A DNA stretch of 64,000 nucleotides from Chryseobacterium nepalense (GCF_023195755.1 NZ_CP096203.1:3038001-3102000); one strand, 5' to 3'. Positions 16,720-25,623 are shown, numbered from the stretch's first letter. A program made the numbers and translations. The notes: generated from the sequence alone by a model not told the origin.

Positions 16720-18285
16720 TTAATAAGAAACCCAACCTAAAGGATCAACAGGTGTGCTTCCGTTCCATACCTGGAAATCAAGGGTATAAGTTCCATCAAA
16801 ATCCTGTCCTATTACTCCTACCGGAGTTCCTGCCGAAACCTGCTGGCCTTTGGAAACACTAACACTTCCGAGATTAGAATAAATGGTGAAATAATTCCCG
16901 TGTTTCAGGATAACAGTTTTCGTTCCGTCACTATTGGCCAATACTGAAGAAACAGTTCCTGGAAATACCGATTTTGCCCGCGTTCCGGACGGTACTGAAA
17001 TTTTAATACCGTTGTTCTCCTCGTCAATATTTTTAAATACCGGATGGGGATGTCTTCCGAATCGGTGGGTAATCTGTCCTATTTTATCAGCCGGATAGCC
17101 CAATCTTCCTCTATTATCTGCAAAATTGCTTCCTGCAACAGTTGTTACGCCATAATTGGTCATTGCTTTTGTTTCCGCAGCTTTTTTATCATCCTCATTC
17201 TTTTTCGCCAGAGCTGCTTCTGCGGCTCTTGCTGCAATCAGTTTATCGGAGGCTTCTTTTGCTTTCGCAGCTGCTTCGTCAGACGCTTTTTTAGCAGCTA
17301 TTTTTCTGGCTTCATCTCTTGCTGTAGCCTCTGATCTTGCAGCATCTTCATTTCGTTTTCTCTCTTCTTCGGCTCTTTTTGCCGCCAGCTCGGATGCTTT
17401 TCTTGCTTCAGTTTCTGCTGCCCGTCTTTCTTTTTCAAGTGCTTCTGCACGGGCTTTATTTTCAGCTTCAATTCTGGCTTTTTCTCTTTCGGCAGCAATT
17501 TTGGCAAGACGAATTTTTTCAGCTTCGGCTTTTTTTCTTGTTTCTTCCTCTGCTTTGGCAATTCTGATTTCTTCTGCTATAATTGATCTGATCTGCCCTT
17601 CCAATGCTTTTGATTGTGCCTGTTTTTGTCTGAGCTCTGACGTAAGTTTGGATTCGTTTTTCTTAAATTCTGCTACCAGCTGTTCTTTTTGAGATCTTTC
17701 CGCATTAATCGTTGTTAAATCTTTCTGCTGATTGACAAGAAGATTTGCTTTTTCTTTTACAGAATTCTGTTTCTGGGCGATAGATTTTTTAATTTTAGTT
17801 GCAGCGTTGGTGATTTCCGCCGCTTTTTTATCCTGATAATCGGAATATTGTTTTAAATACTGAACCCTTCTTATTGCCTCACCCAGGTTTTTAGCAGAAA
17901 GAATAAAAGTTACTTTATTTTGGACGCCCTTATTTTTATAGGCATTCACCAAAACTTTGGCGTAATTTTCCCTAAGGATTTTAAGCTCTCTGTTCTGGCG
18001 GTTAATTTCAAGCTGACGAAGGTAGATTTCATCTTCAATAAATCTCTTTTCTTTCTGAGTGTTGTTATAAACCTTTTCTCTCAACATCAACTTTTTATTA
18101 ACATTTTCAAGATAAGCTATAGAAAGTTTTGATTCATTTCTTGTTTTTGCTAAATCTGTATTTATCTGAGCAATTTGTTTTTTAAGTTCAGCATTTTGTT
18201 TTTGCAATTGTTCTTTTTTACCACCTTGTCCATAGTGCAGTCCGAACAGTAAAATACTTATTAAAAAGCTAAATTTTTTAATCAT
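16720..18285 (-). CDS. EnvC-like murein hydrolase activator with degenerate M23 domain
   Basis: A 521-residue exported protein: signal peptide (residues 1-19), a long coiled coil (about 20-250), an extended Ala/Glu/Lys/Arg-rich helical stretch (about 250-370) and a C-terminal LytM/M23 domain from about 385. Catalytic M23 enzymes have an H-x-H pair near the end; here the corresponding segment reads L-D-F-Q-V-W, and the first zinc motif is also altered, so the domain is probably not a peptidase. This is the expected form of EnvC/NlpD-type activators, which switch on cell-wall amidases at division. It overlaps the DUF4292 gene by four bases. Confidence 0.85.
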   Translation of the reverse strand: MIKKFSFLISILLFGLHYGQGGKKEQLQKQNAELKKQIAQINTDLAKTRNESKLSIAYLENVNKKLMLREKVYNNTQKEKRFIEDEIYLRQLEINRQNRELKILRENYAKVLVNAYKNKGVQNKVTFILSAKNLGEAIRRVQYLKQYSDYQDKKAAEITNAATKIKKSIAQKQNSVKEKANLLVNQQKDLTTINAERSQKEQLVAEFKKNESKLTSELRQKQAQSKALEGQIRSIIAEEIRIAKAEEETRKKAEAEKIRLAKIAAEREKARIEAENKARAEALEKERRAAETEARKASELAAKRAEEERKRNEDAARSEATARDEARKIAAKKASDEAAAKAKEASDKLIAARAAEAALAKKNEDDKKAAETKAMTNYGVTTVAGSNFADNRGRLGYPADKIGQITHRFGRHPHPVFKNIDEENNGIKISVPSGTRAKSVFPGTVSSVLANSDGTKTVILKHGNYFTIYSNLGSVSVSKGQQVSAGTPVGVIGQDFDGTYTLDFQVWNGSTPVDPLGWVSY

Positions 18286-19130
18286 TTAATCTCAATTTTC
18301 TTATAACTGGATGGTACAGAATAAGGTGTATCCATCCTCGAAAAGTCAAATTTCGTATTTTCCAGTAAAATCTGACTGTTTTTTGAGCCTTTTATAATTA
18401 TTTTAACATTTTTAGGCAATCTGATTCCATTGATTTCTTCCCAATTACTGTAGGAAACATTAAGCTCATCAGGAGATAAAACGTCTTTAAGATTAACGTT
18501 CAGCAAATCATAATTGGTGTCGTAATCAAGGACGATTTTATATTCTCTGGTTCTTCCTTCGGTCTCTATTTTCTGATTAACGTTGGATGCCATTTTAAAC
18601 CCCTTGGAATTTTGGGTAAGGGTAAACTGCGAGTCGTTTATTTTAACAAAAGTCCTTCCCAGTAAAATTTTCTCTAAAGATTTATAGTCGATGAAATTAA
18701 CATTCAGGAGGTTATTAAGGTACTCGAAATCGGAATCAATATACGTTTTACTGGTTTTATCCTGCCCTTTTATTCCTTCCGGAGTAGCAATTCCCCGGGC
18801 TACTGTAATGATAAATGCCTGAAGATTCATCCATACTTTTTTGTCTTTTTCAATATATATTGTAGCATCAAGGGTTGGGATAAAGCTTCCGGTTTCTACA
18901 TTTACTTTACTGCTGATTTTAATCTGCTCAAACTGTGGCGGAGGAACTACATGTTCGAAAAACGGAAGTTTATTTCTGATGGGTTCATTCACATCTCTCG
19001 GATTCTGGTCGGTTTCCAGTACAAACGTACTGTCGGTTTTTATATTTTTATTGGCTTTTCTGCCTGCATTTCTCGTTTTACAGGATGTTACAGCAAAAAG
19101 CAATAAGAGTACTATGATCCAGTTTTTCAT
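18282..19130 (-). CDS. DUF4292 lipoprotein
   Basis: A 282-residue protein with a lipoprotein signal (M-K-N-W-I-I-V-L-L-L-L-F-A-V-T-S-C-K). The ATG at 19130 is preferred to one at 19145 because it starts the signal. The long antiparallel-beta body (I-K-I-S-S-K-V-N-V-E-T, later Y-K-I-V-L-D-Y-D-T-N-Y-D-L) resembles LolA/LolB-type half barrels; DUF4292 is the Bacteroidota family I assign it to. It regularly lies next to an EnvC-like gene, as here, and stop and start overlap (ATGA). Confidence 0.8.
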   Translation of the reverse strand: MKNWIIVLLLLFAVTSCKTRNAGRKANKNIKTDSTFVLETDQNPRDVNEPIRNKLPFFEHVVPPPQFEQIKISSKVNVETGSFIPTLDATIYIEKDKKVWMNLQAFIITVARGIATPEGIKGQDKTSKTYIDSDFEYLNNLLNVNFIDYKSLEKILLGRTFVKINDSQFTLTQNSKGFKMASNVNQKIETEGRTREYKIVLDYDTNYDLLNVNLKDVLSPDELNVSYSNWEEINGIRLPKNVKIIIKGSKNSQILLENTKFDFSRMDTPYSVPSSYKKIEIK

Positions 19131-19177
19131 GTATTTACCTTTCAATTTATAAAATTACGTTGCAATATTAACGCCAA

Positions 19178-19201
19178 ACCACACAAAACATTTTGTGTGG
19201 T
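19178..19201. other. Perfect 11-bp hairpin between nucleotidyltransferase and DUF4292 genes
   Basis: ACCACACAAAA (19178-19188) is followed by CA and its exact complement (19191-19201). There is no T run on the minus strand after it, so it is not a classical terminator; it may reduce or stabilise transcript passing into the DUF4292-envC part of the operon, or be a protein-binding site. Confidence 0.5.
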
Positions 19202-19243
19202 CTGAAGATACTTATTTGCGTTGAATTATCTATTTTGACAGAA

Positions 19244-20260
19244 TTATTTCGATAAGAAATCAAGAACGGAATAATCTCCCAAGGAAATTTCTCTCGACAC
19301 CCCGAAATACTGCGCAGAATTCCCAATCATAGAATTCGATAGGTTTCCGTGATTGATTTGTGTATTTTCCTGAATCAGAGAGTTTTCAATATTAGAATTA
19401 ACCACTACCGTGTTATTTCCTAATGAAACTCCGGGACCAACTTTTGAGTTGGAGATTTTGACATTTTCACCAATAAAACACGGCGGAATAATCAGTGAAT
19501 TTTCGATTTGTGCTGAAGCCGGATATTGGGCCATTGCTTCTTGTTCGTAGGCGAGAATTTTACTGTTGGTTTCTACGGTAGCGTTTTTATTTCCGCAGTC
19601 CATCCAATCGTTTACCTTTCCTAAGGTAAATTTCGCTCCTTTTGCGCGGAGATTCTCCAGGGCTGTGGTAAGCTGATATTCTCCACCATTTTTGATGTCG
19701 TTATCCATTAGATAATTGATTTCATCCATCAGTTTTTCAGCACTGTTGAAATAGTAAATCCCGATAATGGCAAGATCTGAAACAAAAGTCTGTGGCTTTT
19801 CAACAAAATCTGTAATAAACCCGTAGTTGTCTAATTTTACAACTCCGAAAGCTGAAGGATCTTCTACGCTTTTTACCCAGATTACACCATCCGAATTTTT
19901 ATCCAGAATAAAATCTGCACGGAAAAGAGTATCGGCAAAAGCGATCACAATATTATCGCTCATTGATTGCTCTGCACATTTGATCGCATGAGCAGTGCCA
20001 AGAGGATCGGTCTGGTAATAAATACTTCCTTTCGCTCCCAGTTTTTCAGCAATATGGATAAGGGATTTTTCAATCTCGGGGCCAAAATCTCCAATGATGA
20101 AAGCAACTTCTTCAATTTCTTCTCCTGCGACTTTGGCGATGTCTTCTACCAGCCTTTGAACGATAGGTTTTCCGGCAATCGGAATCAAAGGTTTCGGAAC
20201 GGTAAGAGTATGTGGGCGTAATCTGGAACCACGTCCAGCCATAGGAACGATAATTTTCAT
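19244..20260 (-). CDS. Sugar-phosphate nucleotidyltransferase with C-terminal hexapeptide repeats
   Basis: A 338-residue protein. The N-terminus holds the nucleotidyltransferase signature M-A-G-R-G-S-R-L-R-P-H-T with the P-K-P-L-I-P-I-A-G-K-P sugar-phosphate block, and F-A-D-T-L-F in the metal-binding position. Residues about 255-320 read as left-handed beta-helix repeats (E-N-V-K-I-S-N-S-K-V-G-P-G-V-S-L-G-N-N-T). Family members make NDP-sugars such as dTDP- or GDP-glucose or mannose; the exact sugar cannot be told. Position between the flippase and envelope genes fits surface polysaccharide synthesis. Confidence 0.88.
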   Translation of the reverse strand: MKIIVPMAGRGSRLRPHTLTVPKPLIPIAGKPIVQRLVEDIAKVAGEEIEEVAFIIGDFGPEIEKSLIHIAEKLGAKGSIYYQTDPLGTAHAIKCAEQSMSDNIVIAFADTLFRADFILDKNSDGVIWVKSVEDPSAFGVVKLDNYGFITDFVEKPQTFVSDLAIIGIYYFNSAEKLMDEINYLMDNDIKNGGEYQLTTALENLRAKGAKFTLGKVNDWMDCGNKNATVETNSKILAYEQEAMAQYPASAQIENSLIIPPCFIGENVKISNSKVGPGVSLGNNTVVVNSNIENSLIQENTQINHGNLSNSMIGNSAQYFGVSREISLGDYSVLDFLSK

Positions 20261-20397
20261 AAATTATATTAGTATGTTTTTTTTATTAGGTTATAATTTT
20301 TTATAAAGATAGCAATAAAACTATGTTTGTGGTATAATCTCAGGAGTTTTGCATAATATTAAAACAGAAACCATACGCAGCAAATTAAAGACCAAAT

Positions 20398-21882
20398 TTA
20401 TTTTCTGATTTTTGAAAGAAGCATCTCTTTTTCAGAATACATCAATATGCCTGCATAAATGATGAATAATAAGTTTCCGATCCAAAGATTATAATCAAAA
20501 AATTCTACGATAATATAGCTGAATACAGCCAAAAGCATAACGAAAAAGGAAATTTTCTTCATTCTGTAAGGAATAGGATAGTATTTCTGACCTAAAAAAT
20601 AAGATAAGACCATCATGGTAAAATAAGCACCTAATGTGATCCAGGCCGAAACCATAAAACCATATTGCCTTAGTAAAAAGAGATTCAAAACGATTGTTAT
20701 AATGGCCCCTATCCAGGAAATATAGGTTCCAACTCTCGTTCTGTCAGTTACTTTGTACCACGTGGAAAGATTGTAATATATCCCGAAAAAAAGATTAGCA
20801 ATAACAATAATAGGAATGATGTTAATGGCAACCCAGTATGAACTGTTGGGCACCAGTAAAAGCTTAAGCCAGGATACGTTGGCAATGATTCCCAAAGCAA
20901 CTACAGATGCGAAAAAAGAGAAATATTCGGTTACTTTTGCATAGGTTTTCTTTGCATTTTCATTGTTCATCTGTTTAAAGAAAAACGGTTCAATTCCCAT
21001 TCGGTATGCCGTAACGAAAAGTGTCATTAAAACGGCCATTTTATAACATCCGCCATATGCTCCTGCATCACCGTCATCAATGATAAATTTCTGGATGAAT
21101 TTATCGAAGTTTTCATTCACCATGAAGGCGAGTCCGGCAATCATAATCGGCCAAGAATATTTTAGCATCTGGAAGAAGAGTTCTTTTGAAAACTGCAGCT
21201 TCACCTTCAGGATAACCGGTAAGACCAATATGACCCCTAAAAAGCTCGCCGCAAGATTGCTGTAAAACGGATACGAAACTTTTTCCTTTAAGCCTAATTT
21301 TAAACTGAATTCCTGCGGAATATAAAGAAATAATGCAATAGCAAAAGCACTCTGGAAGACAGCCTGAATCACTCTTACAGCAGTATATTTTATCGGTCTG
21401 TTGTGAAATCTGAACCAGGCCAGCGGGATTACAAGAATATTGTCAAAGAATGCAATCCATGCAAACCAGCGAATAAACTCCGGCGTTTCAGAATATCCGA
21501 AAACATTGGCAATGGGCTGATTAAACAGCAATACCAACACCAGAAAAACAGTTGATAAACCTGTTAAAAACCAGAAAGAAGTATTGAAAACCTTCTGTTC
21601 ATTATCTTTATCGGATGAAAACCTGAAATAAGCCGTTTCAAAACCAAAAGATAACACGATATTAACAAAAGATATCAGTGCATATAAATTGGTGAAAATG
21701 GCAAACGAACTGTTATCAATATTTTTTATAAAGAGATAGTTTAACAGTACAACAATGATCCTCGGCATAATAGCGCCAATTCCGTAGATAATTGTTTCGT
21801 TGAGGAGTTTCTTCAAAATCTGAAATTTTATGCAAATGTAAATATTTAGAAATTGATTTTTTATTGACGATATTAAATTCAT
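20398..21882 (-). CDS. Oligosaccharide flippase / polysaccharide biosynthesis membrane protein
   Basis: A 494-residue protein with about 14 membrane segments, of the MATE/MOP flippase superfamily (Wzx-like): L-L-N-E-T-I-I-Y-G-I-G-A-I-M-P-R-I at the beginning of the first segment, and the D-K-F-I-Q-K-F-I block before the mid-protein helices. The N-terminal 20 residues before L-L-N-E-T look like an extension; a TTG at 21816 would be a plausible alternative start closer to relatives. It probably moves lipid-linked oligosaccharide across the inner membrane and may be transcribed with the nucleotidyltransferase downstream. Confidence 0.85.
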   Translation of the reverse strand: MNLISSIKNQFLNIYICIKFQILKKLLNETIIYGIGAIMPRIIVVLLNYLFIKNIDNSSFAIFTNLYALISFVNIVLSFGFETAYFRFSSDKDNEQKVFNTSFWFLTGLSTVFLVLVLLFNQPIANVFGYSETPEFIRWFAWIAFFDNILVIPLAWFRFHNRPIKYTAVRVIQAVFQSAFAIALFLYIPQEFSLKLGLKEKVSYPFYSNLAASFLGVILVLPVILKVKLQFSKELFFQMLKYSWPIMIAGLAFMVNENFDKFIQKFIIDDGDAGAYGGCYKMAVLMTLFVTAYRMGIEPFFFKQMNNENAKKTYAKVTEYFSFFASVVALGIIANVSWLKLLLVPNSSYWVAINIIPIIVIANLFFGIYYNLSTWYKVTDRTRVGTYISWIGAIITIVLNLFLLRQYGFMVSAWITLGAYFTMMVLSYFLGQKYYPIPYRMKKISFFVMLLAVFSYIIVEFFDYNLWIGNLLFIIYAGILMYSEKEMLLSKIRK

Positions 21883-21970
21883 TCATAAACCTTAATTTTG
21901 AAAAACTTTGTGAAATTTCTGAACTTTGACAAAGTTGGATAATTTACCACCACTTAATTTAAAAGTAAAA

Positions 21971-23308
21971 ATGAGGACCTTAATCAAAAATGTAAAAATC
22001 GTTAATGAAGGAAAAATATTTGAAGGCGATATTTTAATAGAAAACGATATAATTTCCAAAATAGATACTAATATTTCAGAACAGGCAGATGAGACAATTG
22101 ATGGTTTTGGAAAGTATCTTTTACCGGGAGTTATTGATGACCAGGTGCATTTCCGTGAGCCTGGCCTTACGCATAAAGGTGATATTGAAAGTGAATCCCG
22201 AGCAGCTGTTGCAGGTGGAACCACCAGCTTTATAGAACAGCCTAATACGGTTCCCAATGCCGTAACCCAGGAATTATTAGCGGATAAATATGAAATTGCT
22301 TCTCAGAAATCATATGCCAACTACGGTTTTATGATGGGAGGGACAAATGATAATCTCGAAGAAATCTTAAAGACCAATCCGAGAAACGTTCCGGGAGTCA
22401 AATTATTTTTAGGTTCTTCTACAGGAAATATGCTGGTTGATAATCCGGAAACACTGGAAAATATTTTCAGCAATACGAAAATGCTGATTGCCGTTCACTG
22501 TGAAGATGAAGCAACCATCAGAGCCAATACGCAACAATACATTGATCAGTACGGAGAAGATATTCCGGTGAAATTCCACCATTTGATCAGAAGTGAAGAA
22601 GCCTGTTATAAATCTTCTTCAAAAGCTGTCGAGTTGGCAAAAAAAACAGGAGCGAGGCTGCACGTTTTCCATTTGTCAACGGCGAAAGAATTGGAGCTTT
22701 TCCGAAACGATATTCCATTAAAAGATAAAAAAATCACGGCGGAAGTTTGTGTTCATCATTTGACTTTCACCAATGAGGATTATGAAACAAGAGGTTCGCT
22801 CATCAAATGGAACCCGGCTGTAAAAACCCAACACGATAAAGACGGACTCTGGGAAGCGTTGCTTGATGACAGAATTGATGTGGTTGCCACTGACCATGCG
22901 CCTCATACTTGGGAAGAAAAACAGAATGTTTACACAAAATGTCCTTCTGGAGCGCCTTTGGTGCAGCATTCTTTGGTGGTGATGCTTGAAAATTATAAAA
23001 ACGGAAAGATTTCTTTAGAGAGAATCGTTGAAAAAATGGCTCATAATCCGGCAATTTTATTCAGAATTGAAAGAAGAGGTTTCATCAGAGAGGGGTATAA
23101 AGCTGATTTGGTTTTAGTAGATCTGAATGAGAACTGGACAGTAGAAAAAGAAAATATCCTTTACAAATGTGGTTGGAGTCCGTTGGAAGGAATGAGTTTC
23201 CATTCTAAGGTAACCCATACTTTTGTAAATGGAAATTTAGTTTACGAAAACGGAAAGATTAATGAACAGAAATTCGGGGAGCGACTGCTTTTTGAAGTTC
23301 AGGAATAA
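21971..23308 (+). CDS. Dihydroorotase (class I amidohydrolase)
   Basis: A 445-residue protein beginning M-R-T-L-I-K-N-V-K-I-V-N-E-G-K; a more distal ATG at 21926 would add 15 residues of non-conserved sequence. It has the amidohydrolase metal site: D-D-Q-V-H-F-R-E-P-G, then H-C-E-D, H-L-S-T and V-A-T-D-H-A-P-H-T. It interconverts carbamoyl aspartate and dihydroorotate in pyrimidine synthesis. The first His of the usual H-x-H pair is Gln here. I recall Q or H at this position among Bacteroidota relatives, so activity is not excluded. It is a single gene divergent from the flippase. Confidence 0.85.
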   Translation: MRTLIKNVKIVNEGKIFEGDILIENDIISKIDTNISEQADETIDGFGKYLLPGVIDDQVHFREPGLTHKGDIESESRAAVAGGTTSFIEQPNTVPNAVTQELLADKYEIASQKSYANYGFMMGGTNDNLEEILKTNPRNVPGVKLFLGSSTGNMLVDNPETLENIFSNTKMLIAVHCEDEATIRANTQQYIDQYGEDIPVKFHHLIRSEEACYKSSSKAVELAKKTGARLHVFHLSTAKELELFRNDIPLKDKKITAEVCVHHLTFTNEDYETRGSLIKWNPAVKTQHDKDGLWEALLDDRIDVVATDHAPHTWEEKQNVYTKCPSGAPLVQHSLVVMLENYKNGKISLERIVEKMAHNPAILFRIERRGFIREGYKADLVLVDLNENWTVEKENILYKCGWSPLEGMSFHSKVTHTFVNGNLVYENGKINEQKFGERLLFEVQE

Positions 23309-23324
23309 AAAGGTTTAAATTAAT

Positions 23325-23366
23325 ATTACGATTACGGGCGGGCTTTAGCCCGCCCGTAATCGTAAT
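23325..23366. repeat. Long perfect palindrome with GC core (hairpin, possible bidirectional terminator)
   Basis: The arms 23325-23343 and 23348-23366 are perfectly complementary over 19 bp with a TTTA loop; the core is GGGCGGGC/GCCCGCCC and the ends are ATTACG repeats. It lies between the convergent dihydroorotase and azoreductase genes. The right flank has no strong T run, so either a terminator without U tail or a dispersed palindromic element is possible. Confidence 0.7.
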
Positions 23367-23434
23367 AATCTTTCAGCATTAATATTGCAAATAAGATCAA
23401 TGCTTTTCTATTATATTAAAGTTGGTGACTGAAC

Positions 23435-24037
23435 TCAGGCAATTACAATACTTTCAATTCCTTTTGATAAAGCTGTATCCTGGATAACAGGAAGACCCAG
23501 GCCTTCCGCCCGGAAAACACTGATGTCGGTAATCCCGATAAACCCAAGCACGCTTTTCAGATAAGGTACTACAAAATCATAAGCCTGATAATCGCCTTCT
23601 GAAAAAATAGAGCCACTCGCTACTGCGATATACACTTTTTTATTTTTCACCAGACCTTCAAATCCGTTTTCGGAGTATCGGAAAGTCATTCCGCCTCGTG
23701 CAATATGATCAATATAAGCTTTTAAAACAGAAGGGATTCCAAAATTATAAATAGGAACAGAAATGATGATGATATCTGACGCCTGCAATTGTGCAATTGC
23801 GTCATCCGAGCGTTTTACTGCTGCGTTTTGTTCCGGTGTTCTGTTTTCAGCCGGAATAAACCAGGAATCTACCTGCTCTTCGCCCAAATGAGGGAAAGGG
23901 TTTTTCAGCAGATCCAATGTTGTTATGGAATGTTCAGGATACGTTTCCTGCAATTTTTCTTCAATGGCGTTTCCCAGTGTTCTGCTTGCCGAACCATTGG
24001 TTCTCGGACTTGAAATAATATGAAGTACGTTTTTCAT
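23435..24037 (-). CDS. azoR: FMN-dependent NADH-azoreductase
   Basis: A 200-residue flavodoxin-fold protein of the AzoR family: S-S-P-R-T-N-G-S-A-S-R phosphate loop for FMN, V-P-I-Y-N-F-G-I-P-S-V-L-K-A-Y-I-D at the dimer and active site, and A-S-G-S-I-F-S-E-G-D-Y in the FMN ring loop. It reduces quinones and azo compounds with NAD(P)H. It is divergent from an HxlR-family regulator with a perfect palindrome between them, a common arrangement for quinone- or thiol-stress responsive reductases. Confidence 0.88.
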   Translation of the reverse strand: MKNVLHIISSPRTNGSASRTLGNAIEEKLQETYPEHSITTLDLLKNPFPHLGEEQVDSWFIPAENRTPEQNAAVKRSDDAIAQLQASDIIIISVPIYNFGIPSVLKAYIDHIARGGMTFRYSENGFEGLVKNKKVYIAVASGSIFSEGDYQAYDFVVPYLKSVLGFIGITDISVFRAEGLGLPVIQDTALSKGIESIVIA

Positions 24038-24073
24038 TTTTTGAATGATTAAAATTTCTTCAACAAAATTATG

Positions 24074-24126
24074 TACATTTGCTTATGAAAAGTAAGTAGT
24101 GAACAAAAGGTTAGTACTAACCTTTT
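24074..24126 (+). promoter_or_regulatory. hxlR promoter -7 box and 22-bp palindromic operator candidate
   Basis: TACATTTG at 24074-24081 fits the Bacteroidota -7 consensus. The sequence 24105-24126, AAAAGGTTAGT followed by its exact complement, is a perfect 22-bp palindrome, placed just downstream of the expected transcription start and between the divergent azoR and HxlR genes. HxlR proteins are winged-helix dimers that bind such dyads, so this is the best candidate operator for the adjacent regulator. Confidence 0.6.
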
Positions 24127-24150
24127 TATTAGTTGTTAATTTTTAATCAT

Positions 24151-24528
24151 ATGGAAAATCAGGATCAGGTCTGTAAAAATGGATGTAAGGCTGCGTGCAG
24201 TGAAAATCTTGCTGCGGTGGAAGATGCATTATATGTGATCGCAGGAAAATGGAAGCTCAAAATCATTATTGTTCTGCAGGAAATGGGAAATGTTCGTTTT
24301 AATGAGTTACAAAGACTTATTCCCGGTATTTCCGCAAGGGTTTTATCGAACGAGCTCAAAGATCTGGAACTGAACGGATTTGTAAAAAGGGTGGTGCATG
24401 CCGAACAGATGCCTGTTGTAGTAGAGTATATATCAACAGATTATAGCCATACTTTAAAGCCTGTGATCATGTCGCTGTCACAATGGGGAAAAACGCATAA
24501 ACGAAAAATTAAGGAAGAAATGCTTTAA
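24151..24528 (+). CDS. HxlR-family winged-helix regulator
   Basis: A 125-residue HxlR protein: the hallmark A-L-Y-V-I-A-G-K-W-K-L-K-I-I block, then F-N-E-L-Q-R-L-I-P-G-I-S-A-R-V-L-S-N-E-L-K-D-L-E (recognition helix) and G-F-V-K-R wing. The ATG at 24151 is chosen over an upstream TTG. The N-terminus has three Cys (V-C-K-N-G-C-K-A-A-C), reminiscent of redox- or quinone-sensing HxlR members such as YodB and HypR. Likely represses the divergent azoR through the palindrome at 24105-24126. Confidence 0.9.
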   Translation: MENQDQVCKNGCKAACSENLAAVEDALYVIAGKWKLKIIIVLQEMGNVRFNELQRLIPGISARVLSNELKDLELNGFVKRVVHAEQMPVVVEYISTDYSHTLKPVIMSLSQWGKTHKRKIKEEML

Positions 24529-24565
24529 TTCGCGGAATGTTTCGTAAAGTCTGTTTTGTTTATAA

Positions 24566-25462
24566 CTAATTAAAAGATTGTCTGAATTCCAAAGGAGACA
24601 TCTTCGTTTTCTTTTTAAAAAGCGTACTGAATGACTGCGCATGCTCAAATCCCAGCTCATAGGCAATTTCACTTATCGAAAGCTCTGTTGTTGAGAGTTT
24701 CTCTTTTGCTTTGCTGATCAACTTTTCGTGAATATGCTGTTGCGTATTTTGCCCGGTATGAACCCTCAAAAGATCGCTCAGGTAATTGGGCGAAAGATTC
24801 ATGGCTTCTGCGATTTGCTGAACAGTAAGCAGTTCTTTTTCAGCTGAATTATCATTAAAATAATCATTCAGAAAAGCTTCAAATTTTGCCAGAAGATGAT
24901 GATTTCCACTTTTTCGGGTAATAAACTGTCTTTCATAAAATCGTTTGGAATAATTCAGCAATAACTCAATTTGCGACAGAATAATTTCCTGGGTATGATG
25001 ATCGATGTGCTGGCATTCTTTATCAATCTTAAATAAGATTTCAAGCAAATCATTTTCTTCGTCTTCAGAGAGATGCAGCGCTTCATTAACGGCGTAAGAG
25101 AAAAATCCGTAGGAAGAAATGGTTTTTGCTAGGGAATGTTTCAGAAGAAAATCTTCGTGGAAAATCAACAGGTAACCTGTGTTTTTGCAATCCATCGTCT
25201 GCAGATCCAGATATTGAACTTGGTTGGGCGCTGTAAAACTCAACACCCCTTTATCATAATCGTAATGCTGTTGTCCGTATTTTATTTTTCCTGTAGCGTT
25301 TCGTTTCAGGGCTACACAGTAATAATGGCTCACAAAACCTTTCCATACTTCATCTTCGATAAAAATACTTTCTGAAAGGTTAATAACGCTTACCATTGGA
25401 TGTTTCGGTTCCGGTAACGACAAAAGTCTGTGAAAATGGGAAATAGATTGTATGGTGTTCAT
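24566..25462 (-). CDS. AraC-family transcriptional regulator
   Basis: A 298-residue protein with an N-terminal cupin-like sensor region and a C-terminal AraC DNA-binding domain of two helix-turn-helix units: I-A-E-A-M-N-L-S-P-N-Y-L-S-D-L-L-R and I-S-E-I-A-Y-E-L-G-F-E-H-A-Q-S-F-S-T-L-F-K-K, ending M-S-P-L-E-F-R. It lies downstream of an aldo/keto reductase gene on the same strand, 240 bp away, and may control it. Confidence 0.88.
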   Translation of the reverse strand: MNTIQSISHFHRLLSLPEPKHPMVSVINLSESIFIEDEVWKGFVSHYYCVALKRNATGKIKYGQQHYDYDKGVLSFTAPNQVQYLDLQTMDCKNTGYLLIFHEDFLLKHSLAKTISSYGFFSYAVNEALHLSEDEENDLLEILFKIDKECQHIDHHTQEIILSQIELLLNYSKRFYERQFITRKSGNHHLLAKFEAFLNDYFNDNSAEKELLTVQQIAEAMNLSPNYLSDLLRVHTGQNTQQHIHEKLISKAKEKLSTTELSISEIAYELGFEHAQSFSTLFKKKTKMSPLEFRQSFN

Positions 25463-25522
25463 ACTTAAGGTTTATAATAGTAAAGGTAACAATTATTTGG
25501 ATTCTTCAAACCGTCTTGGATT

Positions 25523-25603
25523 TGGGCGCCTTTTTCCGTCTTCCACTCCCGCTTTTTTGCTTCACTTCGTTGCGCAAAAAGAGCTCCGTTCAAGCCGGGG
25601 CGC
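25523..25603. repeat. GC-rich dispersed-type element between AraC and aldo/keto reductase genes
   Basis: The stretch begins GGGCGCC, ends CCGGGGCGC, and contains an internal imperfect hairpin (GCTTTTTTGC ... GCAAAAAGAGC). From memory, very similar blocks recur in Chryseobacterium genomes between unrelated genes, so I take it as a dispersed palindromic repeat. No reading frame is evident. Only one copy is in the window. Confidence 0.5.
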
Positions 25604-25623
25604 ATAAAAGTACTACTTATAAA

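Noticed and set aside
17156-17692. Long plus-strand frames opposite the EnvC-like gene
   Set aside because: They arise from the Ala/Glu/Lys/Arg-rich codons of the true gene on the other strand; the Ser/Ala/Phe-rich translation is an artefact.
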